11,261 nucleotides of DNA from an uncultured Nitrospinaceae bacterium (GTDB lineage: Bacteria; Nitrospinota; Nitrospinia; Nitrospinales; VA-1): NCBI GenBank assembly GCA_913043155.1, contig CAJWLY010000030.1:1-11261 (forward strand), written 5' to 3'. Position 1 is the first letter of the stretch; the number at the start of each line of letters is the position of its first letter. The notes under the pieces are model-generated. The model saw only the letters and a list, made by a program, of their open reading frames with translations. It ran no database searches and was not told the DNA's origin. Below are positions 1 through 5,410 of the stretch, one piece after another. The translations under genes were made by a program, and so were the position numbers.

Positions 1-1500
1 TCGGTGAAAGACGCCATTCAACTAGGTTACACCGTTTATCTCCTCGAGGACGCAATCCGCGCCGTCAACGTTCAACCCGAAGACGGGCGCAAAGCCATCG
101 AGGAAATGACTCGAATGGGAGCTCATCTCTGCCTGACCAGCGATCTGCGCCCCGCACTTACCCATTCCAACGCTCTTTTGACCGACCTGTATCAGTTGAC
201 CATGATGCAAAGTTATTTCGACCAGAAAATGAATCAGACCGCTGTCTTCGAATTTTTTGTCCGGGCGCTCCCGTCCAACCGCGGCTTCCTGATCGCGGCC
301 GGACTTGAACAGGTGCTGGAATATTTGGAGACCCTGCGTTTTACTGAAACCGAGCTCGATTGGCTTCGCCAGTGCGGCCACCTGCGGAGGGATTTTGTAG
401 ACTCTTTGGAAGGGTTTCGCTTCACGGGGGATGTTCACGCCATGCCGGAAGGGACGGTCTTCTTTGGCAATGAACCCATTTTACGAATCACTGCTCCCCT
501 TCCTCAGGCGCAACTCGTAGAAACGCGCATCATCAACCTGCTCCAATTCCAGACCCTAGTTGCATCCAAAGCCGCAAGGATGGTTTTGGCGGCTCCTGGA
601 AAACGGCTCATTGACTTTGGACTAAGACGCGCGCATGGAGCGGAAGCAGGGCTCCTCGCAGCCCGCGCCAGTTATCTTGCAGGATTTTCTGGAACAGCTA
701 CCGTTCAGGCGGGGGTCCTGTTTGAAATACCCCTCTACGGAACCATGGCCCACTCCTTCATTCAGGCTCACGACCGTGAAGACCTAGCGTTCGAACAGTT
801 CGCGCGCTCGCACCCTAAAAACATCATCCTGCTTCTCGATACATATGACATCAATCGCGCGGCCCGGCACACCGTGGCTTTAGGAAAAAAACTGATGAAA
901 AAAGGAATACGCATTCTGGGAGTCCGGTTGGACAGCGGCGACCTCACGGCTCATGCCCGATCGGTGCGAAACATTCTCGATGAGGGAGGATTCCCGGAGA
1001 TCCGTATCTTAGTCAGCGGCAATCTAGATGAGTACGCTCTAACCACCTTCGCCAAAGAGAAAGTGCCGGTGGATGGATTCGGCATTGGGACCCGTTTATC
1101 CACCTCCGAAGATGCTCCCTCTCTTGAATGTGCCTACAAATTACAGGAATATGGAGGCCGTCCCCGCCGCAAGCGCTCGGAGCAAAAAGCGACTTGGCCG
1201 GGACGTAAACAAGTATATCGAACAATCAACACGGAAGGGTTCATGCAGGGGGACCGGATTACGCTGGCTGATGAAACCGGGGAAGGGATACCGTTGATCC
1301 AGCCCTGCATGCAGGAAGGTCAGCGTCTCGCCTCCCCCGAGTCCCTGGCTGAAATCCGGGAACGCGTCGCCCGGCAGTTGCAAGGACTCCCAGAACCCCT
1401 GAAGTCCTTACAAACAGAACCTACCTATCCGGTCAAAATCTCCCCAGCCCTAGAAGATTTGGCGGAGACCGTAGACCGCAGGGCCAACATTCCGACCTAA
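1..1500 (+). CDS. pncB: Nicotinamidase (C-terminal end) fused to nicotinate phosphoribosyltransferase, 5'-partial
   Basis: The complete domain makes nicotinate mononucleotide from nicotinate and PRPP with ATP, the entry step of NAD salvage in the cytoplasm. The reading frame is open to base 1. The GTG at base 4 is probably an internal Val, so the real start lies upstream; residues below count from that GTG. Residues 1-45 match the end of PncA-type isochorismatase-fold nicotinamidases (GYTVYLLEDAIRAVNVQPED, then EEM and GA); the catalytic Cys would be about four codons before base 1. From residue 56 a complete NAPRTase begins (NALLTDLYQLTM). It shows RRAHGAEAG (209-217), GTMAHSF (246-252, whose His250 corresponds to the family's phosphorylated His), LLLDTYD (277-283), GVRLDSGDL (306-314) and GFGIGTRLSTSEDAPSLECAYKL. 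PncA converts nicotinamide to nicotinate, so a fusion would join consecutive steps. Family assignment is certain; an intact PncA half cannot be judged here. Confidence 0.93.
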   Translation, partial: SVKDAIQLGYTVYLLEDAIRAVNVQPEDGRKAIEEMTRMGAHLCLTSDLRPALTHSNALLTDLYQLTMMQSYFDQKMNQTAVFEFFVRALPSNRGFLIAAGLEQVLEYLETLRFTETELDWLRQCGHLRRDFVDSLEGFRFTGDVHAMPEGTVFFGNEPILRITAPLPQAQLVETRIINLLQFQTLVASKAARMVLAAPGKRLIDFGLRRAHGAEAGLLAARASYLAGFSGTATVQAGVLFEIPLYGTMAHSFIQAHDREDLAFEQFARSHPKNIILLLDTYDINRAARHTVALGKKLMKKGIRILGVRLDSGDLTAHARSVRNILDEGGFPEIRILVSGNLDEYALTTFAKEKVPVDGFGIGTRLSTSEDAPSLECAYKLQEYGGRPRRKRSEQKATWPGRKQVYRTINTEGFMQGDRITLADETGEGIPLIQPCMQEGQRLASPESLAEIRERVARQLQGLPEPLKSLQTEPTYPVKISPALEDLAETVDRRANIPT

Positions 1501-1695
1501 GAACCCACCAGAATCAATCTTCGACAACCTAAACACCTCAGGCCATCTAGCCCTTCAGGCGCAATCCCCATTCCGGCAATTCTTTCGGAGACCCCCAAAC
1601 CGATCTATCAGAGGTTCAACCGATGAAGAAGTTCCAGTCTGCGTTCCATCGTGGCGGAGCTTGAAAAATTCTATCCCAGCAGGGGAATTTGAATT

Positions 1696-1709
1696 GTCAA
1701 AAATATGAC
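1696..1709. promoter_or_regulatory. FleQ-like activator-binding palindrome (candidate enhancer)
   Basis: The 14-mer GTCAAAAATATGAC has the GTCA-N6-TGAC ends of the published Pseudomonas FleQ consensus (GTCaNTAAAtTGAC) and matches 10 of its 13 defined positions. It lies 118 bp upstream of the -24 element of the sigma-54 promoter, a normal enhancer distance. The neighbouring activator has a FleQ-type HTH. That this activator binds here is an inference. Confidence 0.4.
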
Positions 1710-1826
1710 TACATTCCTACGCCCTCTAAGATTTCGAAAGTGGGCCATTATCAGGAAAACCGTTAAATCCAAATACCTTATGGCCTCGGAGCGTTAAGAA
1801 CATATCGCCTCGCTCACCAATACGGC

Positions 1827-1842
1827 TGGCATAAAACTTGCT
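1827..1842 (+). promoter_or_regulatory. Sigma-54 (RpoN) promoter of the FliG-like gene
   Basis: TGGCATAAAACTTGCT fits the sigma-54 consensus TGGCAC-N5-TTGCW with one mismatch. The GG (1828-1829) and GC (1840-1841) are exactly ten bases apart, as required. Transcription would start near 1853, giving a leader of about 38 nt before the ATG at 1891. Such promoters need an AAA+ activator; one is encoded about 2.2 kb away at 4032-5081. Confidence 0.8.
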
Positions 1843-1890
1843 GCAAACTTTATTACAGACGTTAACTGTTTTTAAAGTCGGCCGCGCCCT

Positions 1891-3411
1891 ATGATTTTGA
1901 CACGGAAAATACTATCTATTACGCCACATCTCACCCTTGCCTTCCTGCTTTTTAGCTGGGGAACGGCAGGTCTATCGGCCGCTCAGGAATTCGACGAATT
2001 CGCTCTGTCGAACCAAGTTAAACGGATCCGGATCGGCCCACATCCAAAATACACCCGCATTCTGGTGGACCTCACAAACCCAACCTCGTACCAGGTGAAG
2101 GCCGATTTCCCCGGAAAAAAAATAGAGCTCATTTTCGACGGTTTTACTCTATCCCCAAGGGTCGTCTCTAAGAGATACCGGGACAAAAATCTTGAGGCTA
2201 TTGGAGTCCGATCCGTCGAAGGCCAGGTTATTCTGACTCTACGCCTGAAAAAATCAAATACCCGGTTTTTTCATTTTCAAAAATCCGCGACCTCTCAAAT
2301 CGTCCTTGATCTGAAGGGGATAACCAAACCTTCTCTCAAGACAAATATCGGAGATACCGGCAAGGAGGTTGCAACCAAACTCGAAACCACCAAGGATGAA
2401 CCCAAGATTTCAAAAACCGCGCACGTAGCCGGCCCAACCAAGAAACAAGCTCAGGAGATTGCCCAAAAAGACGCTGAAGAAAAAATCACCGACAGCTCGA
2501 GTGACCGAGGGTTCCAAGTTGCGAAATACCTCCTAGGTACCATTCTTGTAATACTTTTGTTTCCTCGGTTGATCAGCCCTCTCACGAACTTCTTCTCAAC
2601 CCGCCACGTCGCGGGCAAGGTCAAGCAAGCTCTCACGAAACCCACTTCGGCGGACGTGATCCCCGACAAAACACAGACCGCATCGGGCTCCACTGAACTG
2701 GATACTATTGAAGAAGAGAAGAACCGTCTCAACGACACGGGAAAAGAGGTCAGCGGCGGGTTGGAAACAGTGCGTAGGCTGGAACCCAAGGCCATCGCTT
2801 CGTTTCTGATCAACGAACACCCGCAGACCGCGGCCATCGTTATGGCCCATCTGGAACCAACTGTCTCCAGCCAGATAATCCGAGAACTTCCCGAAGAAGT
2901 TCGGGTGGAAATCGTCCACCGCTTGGCCGCTCTAGAGCGTGTCGCGCCCGACGTAGTCCACGAACTCGACGAAGTCCTTCAGGCCGAGTTTGGAACGTCG
3001 GGTCCTGTTTCGGAAAACAAGCTGGATGGAATGAAGTCGGTGGCCCATATCATGGGTTTGCTGGACCGCACCACGGAAACCTCCATCCTGACCTCCATGG
3101 ATGAGATCGATCCCGACCTGGCCAACAGAATCCGCAGCCTCAGGTTAACTTACATCGATACTTTGGTCACGGTTTATTCAAAAATGAAGCCCGAGGAGGC
3201 AGCCAATCTGATCAATATAATCGATCAAAATCTCGCCTTACAGGTTGTCTCTAGAATGAAAAGCGAAGTTGCTGGAAAGGTGCTCAGCCAACTGGACGTG
3301 AAGGTCGCTAAAGTAATCAGTGAAAAACTGAAACTGCAACCAGAACGGTTCCGCCCCCGCCCAAGGACCCGTCCTTCGGTCACTCGGGAGATACCAGTCC
3401 GAACGATATAA
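1891..3411 (+). CDS. Membrane-anchored AMIN / FliG-middle / MotE-like chimeric protein
   Basis: I know no named gene with this architecture. Residues 1-30 are a signal peptide (hydrophobic LTLAFLLFSWGTAGL, SPase I-like site near LSA-AQ). Residues 41-143 resemble an AMIN domain (RILVDL, later QIVLDLKG), which in AmiC and PilQ binds the cell wall. A Lys/Glu-rich linker precedes one membrane span (208-230), followed by a basic stretch, so the C-terminal half should be cytoplasmic. Residues 290-420 match the FliG middle domain, with EHPQ at 309-312 (the FliM-binding motif in flagellar FliG) and LDGMKSVAHIMGLLDR. Residues 421-480 look like MotE/MgtE_N repeats (YSKMKPEEAANLI, then VVSRMKSEVAGKVLSQLD). 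A Pro/Arg-rich tail ends the protein. The FliF-binding FliG N-domain and the torque-generating C-domain are not recognisable. The start is set by ATG 1891, with an in-frame stop at 1873 and no clear Shine-Dalgarno. The 3' end overlaps the opposing gene by 32 bp. Confidence 0.85.
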   Translation: MILTRKILSITPHLTLAFLLFSWGTAGLSAAQEFDEFALSNQVKRIRIGPHPKYTRILVDLTNPTSYQVKADFPGKKIELIFDGFTLSPRVVSKRYRDKNLEAIGVRSVEGQVILTLRLKKSNTRFFHFQKSATSQIVLDLKGITKPSLKTNIGDTGKEVATKLETTKDEPKISKTAHVAGPTKKQAQEIAQKDAEEKITDSSSDRGFQVAKYLLGTILVILLFPRLISPLTNFFSTRHVAGKVKQALTKPTSADVIPDKTQTASGSTELDTIEEEKNRLNDTGKEVSGGLETVRRLEPKAIASFLINEHPQTAAIVMAHLEPTVSSQIIRELPEEVRVEIVHRLAALERVAPDVVHELDEVLQAEFGTSGPVSENKLDGMKSVAHIMGLLDRTTETSILTSMDEIDPDLANRIRSLRLTYIDTLVTVYSKMKPEEAANLINIIDQNLALQVVSRMKSEVAGKVLSQLDVKVAKVISEKLKLQPERFRPRPRTRPSVTREIPVRTI

Positions 3412-4000
3412 TCATCTTCAACCCATCCTCCACCGACATCTCAAGAAAATCCACTTCCCGGCGCGGCACAACCAACAGGAAACCCGTGGTCGGGTTGGGT
3501 GATGTGGGAACAAACACATTTACCGAATCGTTTCCCACCTTATCCAATACCATCCCCTGAGTATCGCAAGCAACAATCCCCAGCACTTTAAGCTCTGGAC
3601 GTGGATAGGTCACTAAAACCATTTTTTCAAAGGTCGGGGTTCGCGCTTGGGATATCGTATCCACTACCTTCTTGATACTAACGTAAATAACGCGCACAAA
3701 CGGAATGTTATGCAAAATCAGTTCACCAAAATTAAACAGTTTCTTTCCAAAAAAATTAGTAGCCAGCAAACCAACTAGAACGATGAATAGGACAAGGAAA
3801 AGAAAACCGATCCCCGGAACAGGATATTGCTCCAAAAGCCTCACCCCCGGCTCGCCAATGATTTTAGGAATCACCGGAGCCATCATGCGGTCAACCCAAG
3901 TGACCACAAAATCAAGAATAATGTAAGTAAGCGCCACTGGAATAGTGACGAGGAGTCCCGCAATCATGTTTTTCTTAATGGTGACTCTCAACCACTTCAC
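3380..4000 (-). CDS. DUF502 family inner-membrane protein
   Basis: This 206-residue protein belongs to the DUF502 family, whose function is not established. It has two membrane spans (about 12-36 and 63-82) and a soluble C-terminal part. Family hallmarks are the run IPFVRVIYVSIKKVVD (99-114), VFVPTSPNPTTGFL (162-175) and the end motif MSVEDGLKMIISFG (188-201). I chose the GTG at 4000 because a GGAGG lies eight bases upstream. An in-frame GTG at 4021 would add seven residues but has no such site. It starts 31 bp after the stop of the sigma-54 activator on the same strand, so the two are probably co-transcribed. The 3' end overlaps the convergent FliG-like gene by 32 bp. A link to the activator or the FliG-like protein is contextual only. 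Confidence 0.9.
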   Translation of the reverse strand: MKWLRVTIKKNMIAGLLVTIPVALTYIILDFVVTWVDRMMAPVIPKIIGEPGVRLLEQYPVPGIGFLFLVLFIVLVGLLATNFFGKKLFNFGELILHNIPFVRVIYVSIKKVVDTISQARTPTFEKMVLVTYPRPELKVLGIVACDTQGMVLDKVGNDSVNVFVPTSPNPTTGFLLVVPRREVDFLEMSVEDGLKMIISFGLVSPE

Positions 4001-4008
4001 AGTCCAAA

Positions 4009-4013
4009 CCTCC
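4009..4013 (-). promoter_or_regulatory. Shine-Dalgarno site deciding the DUF502 start
   Basis: GGAGG on the minus strand lies eight bases before the GTG at 4000. It favours that codon over the in-frame GTG at 4021, since the latter would place the site inside the coding sequence. Confidence 0.7.
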
Positions 4014-4031
4014 ATAAGCACAAAGCCACAG

Positions 4032-5081
4032 CTAGCGCTTGATATTCATTTTCTTTATTTTCTCAACCAGGGTTGTCCTGTTCAGCCCCAGCAGGCCCGC
4101 GGCCCTATTTTTCACCCAATTGGTTTTCTCTAACGCTTCGATGATGAGACCGCGTTCGAAACCTTCTACTGCACTTTTCAGATTGATCCCACCCTCGGGC
4201 AGACCCATGAAAAAAGACTGTTGCAACCCTTCGCGTAACATCTCAGCGGGGGACCGATCGTAGGCAGAACTTTCGATTGGTGGAAGGCTTTCTTGGGGTA
4301 CTTCGCCCAGTACTTTCTCGGGCAAATCACGTGGTCCGATTATCTCTCCTGCGCTCAACACAACCATACGTTCGATAAAGTTGCTCAACTCACGGATGTT
4401 ACCAGGCCAGGAATAGTGTCCGAGTACCTGTATAGCTTCGTCGCTGATGGTCTTTGGCTGCTTTCCCCTGTTCTGGTTACACTGGCTTAAAAAATGCGCG
4501 GCGAGGAGCGGGATGTCGGACTTCCGATCTCTCAGCGGAGGAATAACAACGGGAATGACGTTGAGTCGATAATACAGGTCTTCGCGAAATTTTCCATCGG
4601 TGATGGCTTTGTCGAGGTTTCTATGCGTCGAGGTAATGAAGCGGACATTGATCCTTATGGGTTTCACTCCGCCTAAGCGGTCGATCTCGCGTTCTGCCAG
4701 CACGCGTAGGAGTTTAACCTGCAGGGGCACGGGCATGTCGCCGATCTCGTCTAAAAAAATCGTCCCGTCGTTGGCAAGCTCCAACCTGCCAATACGTGTG
4801 TTACCCGCACCGGTGAACGCGCCTTTCTCGTATCCGAACAACTCGCTCTCCAACAATTCATGCGGGATCGCGCCGCAGTTGACGGCGACAAAAGGTTTCC
4901 AGCGCCGGTCACTGTTATGGTGCAAGGCACGGGCAATAAGCTCCTTCCCAGTGCCACTCTCGCCAAAAAGCATCACCGTGCTGTCAGACGCGGCAGCCTT
5001 GCCAACAAGGTTGAGTACGTCGCGAATGCCTTGGCTCTCGCCGACAATGTTATATTCCTCTGTCTGATTTTCTATCATCAT
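4032..5081 (-). CDS. Receiver-less sigma-54-dependent AAA+ activator, FleQ/FlrC-like
   Basis: This bacterial enhancer-binding protein would use ATP to remodel sigma-54 RNA polymerase. The AAA+ core starts almost at once: Walker A GESGTGKE (40-47), the sigma-54-contact loop GAFTGA (87-92), Walker B IFLDE (108-112), the arginine-finger region FREDLYYRLNV (165-175) and YSWPGNIREL (223-232). A Fis-type HTH fills about 311-349 and ends RTTLVEKIKKMNIKR, the wording typical of FleQ and FlrC flagellar regulators. At 349 residues there is no receiver, GAF or PAS domain, as in PspF, so control must come from partner proteins, ligands of the core, or expression level. It leads an operon with the DUF502 gene. 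The only sigma-54 promoter seen here precedes the convergent FliG-like gene, its likely target. The start is ATG 5081 (a second ATG follows directly). No Shine-Dalgarno is visible, consistent with the nearly leaderless promoter. Confidence 0.93.
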   Translation of the reverse strand: MMIENQTEEYNIVGESQGIRDVLNLVGKAAASDSTVMLFGESGTGKELIARALHHNSDRRWKPFVAVNCGAIPHELLESELFGYEKGAFTGAGNTRIGRLELANDGTIFLDEIGDMPVPLQVKLLRVLAEREIDRLGGVKPIRINVRFITSTHRNLDKAITDGKFREDLYYRLNVIPVVIPPLRDRKSDIPLLAAHFLSQCNQNRGKQPKTISDEAIQVLGHYSWPGNIRELSNFIERMVVLSAGEIIGPRDLPEKVLGEVPQESLPPIESSAYDRSPAEMLREGLQQSFFMGLPEGGINLKSAVEGFERGLIIEALEKTNWVKNRAAGLLGLNRTTLVEKIKKMNIKR

Positions 5082-5090
5082 AAGTAACCA

Positions 5091-5120
5091 ATTTTACAAT
5101 AGAAAAACAACCACTGTCAA
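5091..5120 (-). promoter_or_regulatory. Sigma-70-type promoter of the activator operon
   Basis: On the minus strand, TTGACA (5120-5115, a perfect -35) is followed after 18 bases by TAAAAT (5096-5091, five of six with the -10 consensus). Transcription would start near 5084, only about three bases before the ATG at 5081. Confidence 0.65.
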
Positions 5121-5129
5121 TAGATTGGC
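5116..5129. promoter_or_regulatory. FleQ-like box overlapping the activator's -35 element
   Basis: GTCAATAGATTGGC matches 11 of the 13 defined positions of the Pseudomonas FleQ consensus and covers most of the -35 element of the activator's promoter, a position expected for autorepression. Binding is not shown. Confidence 0.35.
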
Positions 5130-5243
5130 GATCAGTCGGCGTGCCTGCCAAGGTATTCTTACGAAAACCGATACCGCTGCGGACAGGCCCCCACTCGCTC
5201 GAGCGGGAAAACCGCATTCCTCCCCCTTGGCAGCCGTCAAAAG

Positions 5244-5269
5244 CCCTTCTGGAAAAGAAGGGTGTTTTT
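5244..5269. terminator. Bidirectional-looking hairpin terminator
   Basis: A perfect 7-bp stem, CCCTTCT / AGAAGGG, with a GGAAA loop is followed on the plus strand by TGTTTTT and on the minus strand by CTTTTG. The gene it would end is the minus-strand transporter, which stops about 150 bp earlier; no plus-strand gene feeds into it. It would insulate the activator operon from transporter read-through. Confidence 0.6.
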
Positions 5270-5410
5270 GAAGCTGCTTAAGACCCACCCCAGTTACAGG
5301 ATCTCAAGTTCCGGGTTGAAGCCGCAGTTTTTCTCTGCGCCCTTGCGCCCCCTATCCATTCCCTTAAACGAATGGAAAGCTTTAACGGTTGCCGGGCTCT
5401 TGATTGCGGA

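Larger units (their letters stand above)
1501..1890. other. Non-coding region with a sigma-54 promoter and upstream palindromes
   Basis: This 390-bp stretch holds no credible gene and no clear rho-independent terminator after the NAD-salvage gene. It is more A+T-rich than its neighbours and contains the sigma-54 promoter at 1827-1842 and the GTCA-N6-TGAC palindrome at 1696-1709 (listed separately). There is also a widely spaced inverted repeat, GGCCAT at 1743-1748 and ATGGCC at 1780-1785, and three CGTTAA words at 1761, 1792 and 1860. The function of these last elements is unknown. The layout is that of an enhancer-dependent promoter region for the following gene. Confidence 0.6.
5082..5410. 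other. Intergenic region: activator promoter and terminator hairpin
   Basis: These 329 bp between two minus-strand genes contain no convincing gene. The left end carries the activator's promoter (5091-5120) with overlapping palindromes. The middle has a hairpin terminator (5244-5269). A 10-bp perfect palindrome, CGCTCGAGCG, lies near 5199-5208. The rest is unassigned. Confidence 0.5.

Noticed and set aside
1743..1785. GGCCAT-N31-ATGGCC inverted repeat and repeated CGTTAA words as regulatory sites
   Set aside because: The arms are only six bases and the repeats are short; this could be chance, so they are mentioned only in the region description.
4600..5067. 155-codon plus-strand open frame
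   Set aside because: Antisense to the AAA+ core of the sigma-54 activator, whose Walker A, GAFTGA and Walker B motifs are all on the other strand.
5094..5288. 64-codon minus-strand open frame upstream of the activator
   Set aside because: It covers the terminator hairpin and the activator promoter, has no recognisable features and no clear ribosome-binding site.
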